A stretch of 64,000 bases of DNA from Enterococcus sp. BWR-S5 (GCF_016745255.1 NZ_JADOEQ010000001.1:372001-436000), one strand, 5' to 3'. Counted from the first letter of the stretch, positions 42,317 to 52,277 are shown. Program-made: numbers and translations. The notes: generated from the sequence alone by a model not told the origin.

Positions 42317-44740
42317 GTGGATAACAATTTTTGGATAAGAAATGATCGATTCCATTTAAAAGATCGAACAAAATATATCATAGATGCTTGGTTGAAAACC
42401 GGTCAGACAATAACGGTTAAGCTTGATGATCAACAAATGACTCATACGCTTGAAGAACCGAAAGAGATTCAAGATAATTCTATTGGCCGCTTTGTAAAGA
42501 TTACGATTGTTCTTCCGGAAGATTTAGATGCATACCGTAGCTTGCAGATATTCAGTATAGAAAAAGGGGCGGAGAAGCTTTGCTGTGAGCTCCCTGTTTC
42601 TGCCATATTGCAAAAAAGAAATCCAATTCAAGTGTATTATGATGACACTGAAGTAGATTTTGCAACACAAACCTGTCGGATGGAAGGTTGGGTAATTTCC
42701 AATCAGCAAGTAGAAGTGAAGGTTTTAGACAATAAAAATAGACCCATCGATTTTGAAATAGAGCGGGTTAAGCGCAGAGATATCTTGGCGCTTTTTCCTG
42801 AGTATGATTTGGATCAAGAGAATGGATTTATCATTACTTTTTCTTATGGTTCAAGCAGCACAGGGACTGTAACGTTTTACAACGATAGCTTTGAAGTAAG
42901 CAGAGAGATTCATTTGAGCCAGGCGCATTACCGCAAAGAGAATTTTCGAGAGTTAGTTGAAAAGGCGAAAAATGTGGTGAAAAACGAAGGCTTTGGTAAG
43001 CTGATTCGTGCCGTGTTACGAAAAGTGAAACGGAAAATTACTTCTGCCCCCCCAATTCCTAAAAATTATCAGGAATGGATTGCGCAAAAGCTGCCGAATA
43101 AGCGGGAGCTGGCAAAGCAAAGAAAGATTGTATTTAAAAATCAGCCGCTAATCAGTATTGTTATTCCGCTGTATAAAACGCCTGAGTTTTATTTAAATCA
43201 GCTTGTGGACTCAATCAAAGCACAATCCTATGAAAACTGGGAGCTGTGTCTGTCAGATGGCAGTGGAGAGAATTCTCCAATTAGAGGGATGCTGGAAAAA
43301 ATTGAGAAGAGCGACGCAAGAATTAAAGTTGTTCATAATGAAAAACAGCTGCATATCTCTGATAATACGAACGAAGCAATCAAGGTGGCTACAGGTGATT
43401 ACATTGCCTTTGCGGATCATGATGATGTATTGACTGCCAATGCTCTTTTTGAGAACGTTTTGCTGATTAATAAGCATCCGGATGCTGAAATGATTTATTC
43501 AGATGAGGATAAGGTAGACGCGGAAAACAAATATGTTCAACCGCATTTCAAACCGGATTTTAGTATTGATATGCTTTGCTCGGTCAATTATGTCTGTCAC
43601 TTTTTAGTGGTAAAACGGAATATCATCGAGCAAGTTGGGATGCTTCAGTCAGAATATGACGGCGCGCAGGATCATGATTTTGTTTTGAGATGTTCAGAAG
43701 TGACGGAGCATATCTATCATATTCCTAAAATTCTGTATCATTGGCGTATTTCAGAGGATTCTACTGCTGAGAACCCTGACAGTAAGAGATATGCTGTTGA
43801 AGCTGGGAGAAAAGCCGTACAGGCACACTATGATCGAATCGGTGTACCGGCTGTTGTCGAAGAAGGAAAATATTTCGGATTGTATCGTTCTCACCTGAAA
43901 AGAACAACTGATCCGCTTGTCTCCATCATTATTCCGACAAAGGATCATGTGGAGGATTTGAAGCAGTGTATTGATTCCATCGAAGAGAAGAGCACGTACA
44001 AGAATATTGAATACATCATTGTGGAAAATAACAGTGTAGAGGATCGAACCTTTGATTACTATAAAGAGCTGGAAAAGAACAGCCGTGTGAAAATTGTAAC
44101 CTATGAAGGACCATTCAATTATTCTGCCATCAACAATCATGGCGCATCTTTTGCGAAAGGTGATTATTACCTCTTCATGAATAATGACGTGGAAATTATC
44201 AATCCGGACATGATTGAAGAGCTGTTGAATTATGCGATGCGTAAGGATGTAGGTGTCGTTGGCGCAAGAATGTACTATCCAGACGGAACAATTCAGCATG
44301 CCGGCGTAGTTGTTGGTCTTGGCGGTGTAGCCGGCCATTCATTCACAAACTTTAAACCAACAGAAAATGGGTATTTCAATCGAATTATCGTGACACAGAA
44401 CTATAGTGCTGTAACAGCAGCCTGTATGATGGTTCAAGCGCAACTGTTCAACGAAGTCAACGGCTTTTCTGAAGAGCTGGCGGTGGCCTTTAACGATATC
44501 GATTTCTGTCTGAAAATTAGAGCTATTGGCAAGCTAGTGGTTTATAACCCATATGCAGAGCTTTATCACTATGAGTCAAAATCCAGAGGCGCCGAAGATA
44601 CGCCTGAGAAGGTGCAACGCTTCCAAAATGAAATAGCTGTTTTCCAGAAAAAATGGCCTGATATTTTAGAAGATGGCGACCCGTACTATAACGTTAATCT
44701 GTCCTTAGATACACAGGATTTCTCATTGAAATTGATTTAA
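42317..44740 (+). CDS. Bifunctional tandem-GT2 glycosyltransferase
   Basis: An 807-residue cytosolic enzyme. An N-terminal beta-rich region of about 270 residues (with EGWVISNQQVEVKVLD) precedes two GT-A domains. The first (about 280-500) has SIVIPLYKTPEFYLNQLV and FADHDDVL; the second (about 535-790) has VSIIIPTKDHVEDLKQC, LFMNNDVEI and AFNDIDFCLKIRAIG. Two complete catalytic sites suggest alternating linkages or two sugars. It starts with GTG 42317 after GAGGAG. It is clearly paralogous to the 712-residue enzyme at 47466-49604 (both contain QHAGV-VGLGGVAGH). Confidence 0.9.
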   Translation: MDNNFWIRNDRFHLKDRTKYIIDAWLKTGQTITVKLDDQQMTHTLEEPKEIQDNSIGRFVKITIVLPEDLDAYRSLQIFSIEKGAEKLCCELPVSAILQKRNPIQVYYDDTEVDFATQTCRMEGWVISNQQVEVKVLDNKNRPIDFEIERVKRRDILALFPEYDLDQENGFIITFSYGSSSTGTVTFYNDSFEVSREIHLSQAHYRKENFRELVEKAKNVVKNEGFGKLIRAVLRKVKRKITSAPPIPKNYQEWIAQKLPNKRELAKQRKIVFKNQPLISIVIPLYKTPEFYLNQLVDSIKAQSYENWELCLSDGSGENSPIRGMLEKIEKSDARIKVVHNEKQLHISDNTNEAIKVATGDYIAFADHDDVLTANALFENVLLINKHPDAEMIYSDEDKVDAENKYVQPHFKPDFSIDMLCSVNYVCHFLVVKRNIIEQVGMLQSEYDGAQDHDFVLRCSEVTEHIYHIPKILYHWRISEDSTAENPDSKRYAVEAGRKAVQAHYDRIGVPAVVEEGKYFGLYRSHLKRTTDPLVSIIIPTKDHVEDLKQCIDSIEEKSTYKNIEYIIVENNSVEDRTFDYYKELEKNSRVKIVTYEGPFNYSAINNHGASFAKGDYYLFMNNDVEIINPDMIEELLNYAMRKDVGVVGARMYYPDGTIQHAGVVVGLGGVAGHSFTNFKPTENGYFNRIIVTQNYSAVTAACMMVQAQLFNEVNGFSEELAVAFNDIDFCLKIRAIGKLVVYNPYAELYHYESKSRGAEDTPEKVQRFQNEIAVFQKKWPDILEDGDPYYNVNLSLDTQDFSLKLI

Positions 44741-45216
44741 TCAGTGTCGATTCACTGGCTGCTGCAAGTAGAAAGTAAATAGCTGATGTAGAAGCATTGC
44801 ATTCCTAAATGGCAAGGAACGCTCGAAGATTCTAATGATGATTTGAGCGTTTCCTGCCTGTAAATAGGAAGCAGGCTTCTTTTTGCGTATTGCGTTGAGT
44901 TAGGAAGCATGGAGCAGCAACCGGACTGATGAGAAGAGCTGGCTAGTTCTAAGCGAGAGATAGAAAAAATTCTTGGTTTTTAGTAGCCATTAGAGTAAGA
45001 TAGAAGCATAGTGAAAACTGAGGATGGCGACCGGAAGGAAGTACAGAAGCTAGAGGCTAAGGCGCAGGTTGATACTGGTCACTCTGATAGTTGGGTTGAG
45101 AGCGGCTGGAAAAGAAAAACTGCTGATTTTTGTACGAACTTCTTTTTTGATGTGTAATAAAGCATGAACATCCTACTATAGGGGAGAAAAAATAAAGGTT
45201 TTGGAGGTGGCTGAAA
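44741..45216 (+). other. Intergenic region with a candidate terminator (44816-44884)
   Basis: No supportable gene. GGAACGCTC (44816-44824) pairs with GAGCGTTTCC (44845-44854, one bulge), followed by GCCTG (44856-44860) / CAGGC (44872-44876) and TTCTTTTT, which probably terminates the export/glycosyltransferase operon. The remainder to 45200 is unstructured to my eye. Confidence 0.5.
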
Positions 45217-46971
45217 ATTAGCCAGAAAGTATTTGTAAAAGTTTCGAGGGTTATTTTTTTAGGATTAGCGTTTTTTGTTATTTCGTATCTTAGCTTGTCT
45301 CCCTTCCTGTTCGAAAAAGAAATATTACAACAGCACGATGTATTATTTCATTTCAGTCGGATGGAGAGCTATTTTGAATCAGTAAAACAATTTGAATTTT
45401 TTCCAAAAATTTTCTATGCATTTGTTAACGGCGGCGGATATGCTACGGATCTTTTTTATCCGTCTATTTTATTGCTGCCATATGCTATATTTAGATTGAT
45501 AGGGCTTAGTACAGCGGCCTCTTTCATGGCCTATCTTTTTCTAATTACTTATATAACAACAATCACAACCTATGCCCTTGGAAAAGTGGTTTTTGGAAAG
45601 AGAAAAACAGCGCTTCTTTTAGCCGCAATCTATGTTTTATCGGGGTATCGGTTTCAAGTAATGATTCTCCGTGGTGCGTTGGGAGAGCTGTTGGGATTTG
45701 CCTTTTTCCCATTGGCCTTGATTGGGTTGTACAGTATCCTGTTTAAGGATAAAAAGGATTGGTATTTTCTTGTTATCGGCATGTCATTAATGATTATGAG
45801 TCATATGCTCTCAGCGTATATGTTCTTTGCTTTTATCTTGGTTGCCTGTGTCTATAAAATAATTATTTGCAGGAATAAATCAGAGCTGTTAAAAAGCGGC
45901 AGCCTGCTTGTTGTAAGTGGTGTTCTGACATTTTTCTTGATGCTGTGGCAGCTATTACCAATGCTGGAGCAAACGCTGCATATGAAGTTCAATTTCATGA
46001 AGACCTTTCTAAATGTTCCTACGGTAGACTTAGGCTCGATGCTTAAGCTGTCTTTGTTAGGGAATTTTACAGATGAAGCAATTGGCATGCGTAATTTCGG
46101 CACGACCCTTACAATTGCCCTAATTCTACTTTGGCCGCTTGTTTTCAAGATGGGCAGAACTGCGAGAGTGGTGCTCGTCTCGGCAACATTTTTATTTATC
46201 GCAACGACAACTGCAATTCCTTGGGAAGCACTCACGGACACACCTATAAAAATGATTCAATTTCCGTTTCGTCTATTTCTATTTTGTACGGTGCTGGTTT
46301 CTTTACTGGTGGCCTATGCGTATAAAAATATTGCAAAGGAAAATAACATTGTACTGATTGTTCTGTTGGTAGTAATCGGTGGACTTTCCTGGCATGTGAA
46401 TCATACTTATCAGCCTAAGTTCTTCTCTCTTCACAGTGTGGAAGATGTACCAAATCATTTTTCAGTGATTGGCGGTGGACAGGAATATCTCAAGGAGGGA
46501 ATGGTGTACGAAAAGGTAGTACCAGGTATTCCAACAGAGGTTTTACCTGAAACACCGGATCAATTCACCTTGCAGAATGTTCAAAGAGATGGTGGCGTCT
46601 TAACAATCACGGCGGATGCTCAAAGCAGTATGCTAGTGAAAACACCATTTGTCTATTACTACGGGTATCGTGCAGAAACTGCAGATGGAACAAAAATAGA
46701 AACAGTCGAAAAAGACGACCGAGTGGCTTTTGAGTTTCCGGCAGGCACGCATGAAATAAAAATCTTCTACCAAAAAACATTGATTCAACGAGTTACGGCA
46801 GTCATTTCGTTGATTTCGATTGTGGTCTTTCTTGTGATTATTATACTTTTCCAAAATCATATAAGAAAACAAGAGCGGGAAAAGAGTAGAGCGAGCAAAA
46901 AGGAACAGCCGACTGTTGCTGAATCTGAACCGATGATTGGCAGTCGAGTGAATCGAAGAAGTAGCAGATAA
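45217..46971 (+). CDS. Polytopic membrane protein (YfhO/6-pyruvoyl-like GT-C family), non-ATG start
   Basis: About 584 residues with roughly twelve transmembrane helices, a GT-C-like architecture: FVNGGGYATDLFYPSILLLP early loop, LSGYRFQVMILRGALGELLG, MSHMLSAYMFF, then a soluble beta-rich segment and a final helix before a basic tail. No ATG, GTG or TTG lies upstream of TTG 45295, yet the frame stays open and encodes the expected first helix (SRVIFLGLAFFVISYL). GGAGG at 45203-45207 is 9 bases from an in-frame ATT at 45217, which I take as the start; TTG 45295 has no SD. It probably acts in Epa side-chain assembly. Confidence 0.75.
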   Translation: MSQKVFVKVSRVIFLGLAFFVISYLSLSPFLFEKEILQQHDVLFHFSRMESYFESVKQFEFFPKIFYAFVNGGGYATDLFYPSILLLPYAIFRLIGLSTAASFMAYLFLITYITTITTYALGKVVFGKRKTALLLAAIYVLSGYRFQVMILRGALGELLGFAFFPLALIGLYSILFKDKKDWYFLVIGMSLMIMSHMLSAYMFFAFILVACVYKIIICRNKSELLKSGSLLVVSGVLTFFLMLWQLLPMLEQTLHMKFNFMKTFLNVPTVDLGSMLKLSLLGNFTDEAIGMRNFGTTLTIALILLWPLVFKMGRTARVVLVSATFLFIATTTAIPWEALTDTPIKMIQFPFRLFLFCTVLVSLLVAYAYKNIAKENNIVLIVLLVVIGGLSWHVNHTYQPKFFSLHSVEDVPNHFSVIGGGQEYLKEGMVYEKVVPGIPTEVLPETPDQFTLQNVQRDGGVLTITADAQSSMLVKTPFVYYYGYRAETADGTKIETVEKDDRVAFEFPAGTHEIKIFYQKTLIQRVTAVISLISIVVFLVIIILFQNHIRKQEREKSRASKKEQPTVAESEPMIGSRVNRRSSR

Positions 46972-46986
46972 AAATGGAAAAGTCTC

Positions 46987-47031
46987 TAAAAGAACAAGAT
47001 GGTTTTCAAAAATCATCTTGTTCTTTTTTAT
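46987..47031 (+). terminator. Terminator of the GT-C-like gene
   Basis: AAAGAACAAGATG / CATCTTGTTCTTT, a perfect 13-bp stem followed by TTTTATTG. Confidence 0.88.
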
Positions 47032-47465
47032 TGTAATAAGACACTAAAAATGTTTGATAGTAAAGAGTAAAGGCTGTCATTTGTTAGGAAAATTGTCACG
47101 TTTAGCTTTCAGATTCACATTTTTTTCCTGATTGTATGCAATAAAAAAATTTATAGATAGAACAAAAGGCAGATTGATGATAAAATGTAGCAGTCACGTG
47201 TTGAATTATAAATGAAAAAAGGTTATCTGTTTTATAAGCTAGGTATCCTAAAAAGTTACAGTTCAGTATGTTTGAAATAGTCATCTGAGCTGAGGTAGCT
47301 GTTTTACGGAAAAAAATTCAAAATGACATAGACTATCAATCGCAAGCACATCAAAGAATAGGAGCGAATAAGTATTCGTTTTTGTACATTGCACTGCGAG
47401 TGGACTTTAGAGAGAAAAAAATGTACTCTAGAAATAGGAAAAAAATGCAGAAAAGGAACGGATCA
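47032..47465 (+). other. AT-rich intergenic region ahead of the second tandem GT2
   Basis: No gene that I can support; a 60-codon minus-strand frame here has no SD. A small palindrome CGAATAAGTATTCG lies near 47365. The leader likely contains the promoter of the downstream glycosyltransferase but I see no clear -35/-10 pair. Confidence 0.4.
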
Positions 47466-49604
47466 ATGGCAAACGAACAGAAGATTCTCGTGAATATCGA
47501 TAATATTTATAAAGATAAAAAGAAAAAGGAACTCACTGTTATGGGGTGGGCAGTGGATATGACACATAAAAAGAACCCAAATATTGAGGTACAGCAGTCA
47601 GCGTCAGTTGCTTCAAGTCGTGTTGGCTTGGCGCCAAGAGGAGATGTAATAGAAGTCTATGACTTGCCTCCTTATGTCTCTGTCGGCTTCAGTGTGACAC
47701 TATCTGTAAATGCATTTGATGGTGAGGCAACGATACTTTTTTCAAATGAAGAAGAATCGACTACTCAAATAATTGATTTGGGGAAAAGCTACCCTGATGT
47801 GAATCAGAATGCCAGCAAAGAAAAGTGGAAGCAATATTTTAGAAAATTTAAAAAAGGTCTAGGCTATCTGAAACGGAATGGTATCTTAAACACCTATCGT
47901 CGAGTACGGATTGACCAGAAAAAAACAAACGACAAGTATCTGGAATGGATTGAGAAAAATGAACGTCCTTTTGATACGTCGGTAGAAATCGAGAAAGATA
48001 TCTTAGTTTCTATTGTAGTGCCGGTTTATAATGTTGAAGTCAAGTGGCTGGATAAGTGTATCCAATCGGTTAAGGATCAGACGTATACAAACTGGGAGCT
48101 TTGTATCGCAGACGATGCCTCCACTCATCAAGAGCTTTTAAATGCTTTGGCCAAGTATGAAAAGGAAGACCCTAGAATTAAAGTAGTGTTCCGTAAAGAA
48201 AATGGTCATATTTGTCGAGCAACGAATTCAGCGCTAGAGGTGGCGACAGGAGAGTTTGTCGCGCTTTTAGATAATGATGATGAGTTAGCGCCTAATGCAA
48301 TCTATGAAGTTGTTCGTTTATTAAACGAGCGCCCGGAGCTTAATTTGCTTTATAGCGATGAGGATAAAATTGACGAAGTCGGAACACGTTCGGACCCGGC
48401 ATTCAAGCCACAGTGGTCTCCTGACCTTCTAATGAGTACGAATTACATCTCTCATTTAGGTGTTTATCGTCGCTCAATTATCGAAGAAATTGGCGGGCTG
48501 CGTGTCGGTTTTGAGGGGGCACAGGACTATGATTTGGTGCTCCGCTTTACGGAGATGATTTCATCTAAAACTATTGCTCATATTCCCAAGGTCCTTTACC
48601 ATTGGCGTATGCTGGAAACGTCGACAGCGGCTAACCAAGGTTCGAAGAATTATGCGTTTCAGGCTGGTCAAAAGGCTTTGCAGGAAGCATTGGAGAGAAG
48701 AAGTATTGATGGTACCGTTGAAGCCGGTCCTGCCAATGGGTTATACCGAGTGAACTATGCCATTCCTGAAAAGGAATTAGTTTCAATTATCATTCCAACG
48801 CGAAATGGGTATAAGGATTTGAAACGATGCATTGATTCAATCATCGAGTTGACGACTTATCCAAATTATGAAGTGATTGTTGCGGATAATGGTAGTGACG
48901 AGCCGCAAATGGAGGAGCTGTATAATCAATACAGCACAGAGTTGGGTGAGCGATTTATCAAGCATTCGATTGATATTCCGTTTAACTTTTCAAAAATTAA
49001 TAATATTGCAGCCAAGGATGCGAAAGGCAAGTATCTGTTATTCCTTAACAATGATACCAAGGTCATCACTCCTGATTGGTTGACAAATATGGTTTCTCTG
49101 GCTCAATTGGATCATGTGGGAACAGTTGGGGCAAAGCTCTATTATGAAAACAACACAATTCAGCATGCCGGAGTCATTGTCGGTCTTGGAGGCGTTGCCG
49201 GACATGGACACCATACGTATCCTAAAGGAGATTTTGGTTACTTTGGACGTTTGGTTGCCAATACAGACTATCTGGCTGTTACAGCTGCCTGTGTCATGAT
49301 TAAGAAAACGGATTTCGAGCAGCTAGATGGCTTTGATGAAGATTTCGTTGTTGCTTACAATGATGTAGACCTTTGTTTGAGAGTTTACGAAGAGTTAGGC
49401 AAGTATAACGTCTATTCAGCGGATACAGAATTGTATCATTATGAATCTCAGTCAAGAGGATATGAAGATACACCGGAAAAACAAGAACGCTTCCTGAAAG
49501 AAGCCGAACGCTTCCGTGGAAAATGGCTGTCTTACGTAGAAGACGACCCGTTTTATAATCCAAACCTGACAAGAAACGGCGGAGACTTTAGTGTACGATT
49601 ATAA
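47466..49604 (+). CDS. Bifunctional tandem-GT2 glycosyltransferase (second copy)
   Basis: A 712-residue paralogue of the enzyme at 42317-44740 with a shorter N-terminal beta domain. The first GT-A domain (about 180-400) has VSIVVPVYNVEVKWLDKC, CIADDAS and LLDNDDELAP; the second (about 440-700) has VSIIIPTRNGYKDLKRC, LFLNNDTKVI and AYNDVDLCLRVYEELG. I chose ATG 47466 because AAGGA lies 8 bases upstream and the MANEQKILVNIDN start is plausible; earlier in-frame codons lack an SD. Last gene of the polysaccharide locus, similar in type to E. faecalis EpaN/EpaO enzymes. Confidence 0.88.
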   Translation: MANEQKILVNIDNIYKDKKKKELTVMGWAVDMTHKKNPNIEVQQSASVASSRVGLAPRGDVIEVYDLPPYVSVGFSVTLSVNAFDGEATILFSNEEESTTQIIDLGKSYPDVNQNASKEKWKQYFRKFKKGLGYLKRNGILNTYRRVRIDQKKTNDKYLEWIEKNERPFDTSVEIEKDILVSIVVPVYNVEVKWLDKCIQSVKDQTYTNWELCIADDASTHQELLNALAKYEKEDPRIKVVFRKENGHICRATNSALEVATGEFVALLDNDDELAPNAIYEVVRLLNERPELNLLYSDEDKIDEVGTRSDPAFKPQWSPDLLMSTNYISHLGVYRRSIIEEIGGLRVGFEGAQDYDLVLRFTEMISSKTIAHIPKVLYHWRMLETSTAANQGSKNYAFQAGQKALQEALERRSIDGTVEAGPANGLYRVNYAIPEKELVSIIIPTRNGYKDLKRCIDSIIELTTYPNYEVIVADNGSDEPQMEELYNQYSTELGERFIKHSIDIPFNFSKINNIAAKDAKGKYLLFLNNDTKVITPDWLTNMVSLAQLDHVGTVGAKLYYENNTIQHAGVIVGLGGVAGHGHHTYPKGDFGYFGRLVANTDYLAVTAACVMIKKTDFEQLDGFDEDFVVAYNDVDLCLRVYEELGKYNVYSADTELYHYESQSRGYEDTPEKQERFLKEAERFRGKWLSYVEDDPFYNPNLTRNGGDFSVRL

Positions 49605-49632
49605 AGGCTACGAAGTAGCCTTTATAATCGTA
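49594..49632. repeat. Perfect 18-bp inverted repeat at the end of the GT2 gene
   Basis: Arms 49594-49611 and 49615-49632 are exact reverse complements around a GAA loop, and the left arm includes the stop codon (49602-49604). No T-run follows. The right arm recurs at 49832-49851 without its left partner. Confidence 0.85.
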
Positions 49633-49950
49633 TGCGACGAGAATCGAAAGCCAGTCAGTTCTTGATGGCTTGAGACTCGTAGGAGCACCTTTCCAAAAGG
49701 TAGGATGAAGGCCTAAAGTCTTATGCGCCGAAGATCGCAGTGCAAGCCTTCAATTCTTAATGGCTGTGCCATTTAGAGATTGATGAGATCGGAACGAAGT
49801 GTAGTGAGAACCGTAGAAGCACATTTCCCAGAAGTAGCCTTTATAATCGTATGCGACGAGAATCGAAGAGAAGTGCCTGAGCTTGAACACTTTGCATCGA
49901 GAATCGAAAGCCAATCAAGTCTTGATGGCTTGAGACTCGTAGATGCAGCA
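49633..49950. repeat. Cluster of degenerate repeats with internal hairpins
   Basis: A CGAGAATCGAAAGCCA...TGGCTTGAGACTCGTAG unit occurs near 49638-49682 and again near 49898-49942 with few differences; each can fold by AGCCA/TGGCT and CGAG/CTCG. More diverged versions lie near 49725-49770 and 49785-49815. Unit spacing is irregular. No gene is supportable in 49605-50103. Confidence 0.75.
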
Positions 49951-50103
49951 GGCTAAAGAAAAAAGACTTGAGCTACGGTGAAGTTCTAAGTGTTTCTACA
50001 AAGTAAGTAAAAATATTAAAATCGAAAGGCAGGACGGAGACTCAGCGAGTAGTGACGAGTATATCCACCTGCCTTTTTAGAAAATGCAAAAGGATAAAAA
50101 CAA

Positions 50104-51021
50104 ATGGATAAAGTTTTAGTAATCGTTGGTCCTACAGCAGTAGGAAAGACTGCATTAAGCATTCATTTAGCAAAACAGTTGGATGGTGAAATTATCAGTG
50201 GGGACTCCATGCAGGTCTATCGCCAGCTAGATATTGGCACTGCAAAGGTTAAGCCGGAAGAACAAGAAGGGGTTCCTCATTATCTAATTGATTGTCGTGA
50301 ATTGACAGAAAGCTACTCCGCTGCAGATTTCCAGTATGAAGGAAGAAAAAGAATCGCCGACATCATTGAAAGAGGCAAGCTGCCGATTATTGTTGGTGGT
50401 ACAGGATTGTACATACAGTCTTTGCTCTATGATTATCAATTGGGTGGAAAAAAAGAAGAGGTAGCACCGGAAATAAGAGAAAAATATGAAGCATTTGCTG
50501 AGACTCATGGCAATGAAGCGTTATGGCAGCTGTTGCTGGACAAAGACCCGCAAGCCGCAGCAACTATTCATTTTAATAATAAAAAGAAGGTTGTTCGAGC
50601 GCTGGAAGTTTTTGAAGCGACTGGTTACAGCATCTTGACTCCAAAGGAAGAACCAGCGCTCTTGTATGATTATTTTATGATTGGCTTGGAGACTGAGCGC
50701 AGTTTTCTTTATGAACGAATCAATCAACGTGTGGATTTAATGTTGGAAGAGGGACTTTTGGCAGAAGCGAAGTTAATGTATGATAATAGGGACGTTCAAG
50801 CAGCTCAGGGGATTGGTTACAAAGAGTTTTTCCCTTACTTTGACAAGGTTATCGATTTAGAAGAAGCTGTTACACAAGTAAAACAGAATTCCAGACGATA
50901 TGCGAAACGCCAACTAACCTGGTTTCGAAATCGGCTGGAAGCAGAGTGGTTTGATTTGCTTCGACAGCCTGATGAATTGAAACGACTTGAACAGGATGTT
51001 GCCCGGTGGCTGGAGCGATAG
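50104..51021 (+). CDS. miaA: tRNA dimethylallyltransferase
   Basis: A 305-residue enzyme that adds dimethylallyl to A37 of tRNAs reading UNN codons. The P-loop GPTAVGKTALS (about 8-18), ISGDSMQVYRQLDIGTAK with the catalytic Asp, GGTGLYIQSLLY and the C-terminal QAAQGIGYKEF and KRQLTWFRN are family hallmarks. It heads the conserved block miaA-hflX-ynbB-glnR-glnA. hfq, which sits next to miaA in Bacillus, is absent here. Its stop precedes the hflX start by 14 bases. Confidence 0.96.
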   Translation: MDKVLVIVGPTAVGKTALSIHLAKQLDGEIISGDSMQVYRQLDIGTAKVKPEEQEGVPHYLIDCRELTESYSAADFQYEGRKRIADIIERGKLPIIVGGTGLYIQSLLYDYQLGGKKEEVAPEIREKYEAFAETHGNEALWQLLLDKDPQAAATIHFNNKKKVVRALEVFEATGYSILTPKEEPALLYDYFMIGLETERSFLYERINQRVDLMLEEGLLAEAKLMYDNRDVQAAQGIGYKEFFPYFDKVIDLEEAVTQVKQNSRRYAKRQLTWFRNRLEAEWFDLLRQPDELKRLEQDVARWLER

Positions 51022-51035
51022 AAAGGAACAAAGAT

Positions 51036-52277
51036 ATGGCGAACGAAAAAGAAAAAGTAATCTTAGTCGGTGTAGAGACAGAAGAGAACAGTGCTCAATT
51101 TGAGGATTCTATGAAAGAGTTGAAGAATCTGACAGAAACAGCACAGGGCGAAGTCGTTTTTTGCCTAACTCAGAAACGACCGAGAGTGGATCGGCAAACA
51201 CTTATTGGTAAAGGAAAACTACAAGAACTGATTGATTTTGCCGATGCCTATGAAGCAGATGTGGTTATCTTTAATCACGAAATGACGCCCAGACAGAATC
51301 AGCTGGTTGGAGAAGCTTTGGGAATTCGTGTGATTGATCGCGTACAGTTGATTTTGGATATTTTTGCTTTACGAGCTCGTTCAAGAGAAGGAAAGCTGCA
51401 GGTCGAGCTGGCACAGCTGAATTATCTGCTGCCGCGACTGGTTGGACAAGGAAAACATTTGTCCCGTTTAGGTGGGGGAATTGGAACAAGAGGACCAGGA
51501 GAAACGAAGCTGGAATCTGATCGGAGACATATTCGTAACAAGATTACTGTAATAAAACGAGAACTGAAGGAAGTGGCGGCTCATAGAGAGCGCAGCCGTC
51601 AAAAACGACAAACGGCAGATGTTTTTCAGATTGGTTTAGTTGGTTATACGAATGCCGGAAAATCAACCATTATTAACTTATTGACAGCGGCTAAAACTTA
51701 TTCAGAGGACCAGCTTTTTGCAACATTGGACCCTCTGACAAAGAAATGGCAGATGCCTAATGGAATGGTCGTAACAATTACCGATACGGTTGGTTTTATT
51801 CAGGATTTACCCACACAGCTGATCGAAGCCTTTCAATCAACCTTGGAAGAAAGTCGGGAGATGGATTTGCTGCTGCATGTTGTTGATGCCAGTGCTTCTA
51901 ACCGACTACAACATGAGGTGACTGTGACAACATTGATGGAGGAGCTGGATTTCAGTACCATACCGGTTCTAACGGTTTACAACAAAAAGGATTTAATCGA
52001 TGAGAATGAGTTTACGCCAACACTGTTTCCCAATGTGCTTGTTTCAGCGAAGGAAAGCAAGGACAAGGAGAAGCTGATTAGTAGAATCCGCGAGAAAATG
52101 ATGGAGCTGTTAGTACCTTACGAACTAACGTTAGCTGCTGATCAGGGGCAGGCGTTAAGTGAGCTCAAAAGACAGACGATTGTTCTCTCAGAAGAGTTTT
52201 TGGAGGAGCAGAATAGTTATCAGGTGCGAGGGTTTGCGAAGAACGAGTCAAAATGGGTAGGGAGAACAGAAGAATGA
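51036..52277 (+). CDS. hflX: Ribosome-associated GTPase HflX
   Basis: A 413-residue GTPase that splits or rescues stalled ribosomes. The N-terminal HflX domain includes IGKGKLQELIDF and HEMTPRQNQLV, then the linker GGGIGTRGPGETKLE, and the G domain has G1 GYTNAGKST, G3 DTVGFIQDLP and G4 NKKD. I chose ATG 51036, 8 bases after GAAAGGA. The next gene overlaps its stop by 4 bases. Confidence 0.95.
   Translation: MANEKEKVILVGVETEENSAQFEDSMKELKNLTETAQGEVVFCLTQKRPRVDRQTLIGKGKLQELIDFADAYEADVVIFNHEMTPRQNQLVGEALGIRVIDRVQLILDIFALRARSREGKLQVELAQLNYLLPRLVGQGKHLSRLGGGIGTRGPGETKLESDRRHIRNKITVIKRELKEVAAHRERSRQKRQTADVFQIGLVGYTNAGKSTIINLLTAAKTYSEDQLFATLDPLTKKWQMPNGMVVTITDTVGFIQDLPTQLIEAFQSTLEESREMDLLLHVVDASASNRLQHEVTVTTLMEELDFSTIPVLTVYNKKDLIDENEFTPTLFPNVLVSAKESKDKEKLISRIREKMMELLVPYELTLAADQGQALSELKRQTIVLSEEFLEEQNSYQVRGFAKNESKWVGRTEE

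Noticed and set aside
47102-47284. 60-codon minus-strand frame in the gap before the second tandem GT2
   Set aside because: No SD, odd Phe/Tyr/Cys-rich composition and AT-rich surroundings; chance frame.
49633-49950. Repeat cluster considered as a CRISPR array
   Set aside because: Units are degenerate and irregularly spaced, spacers are not uniform, and no cas genes are nearby.
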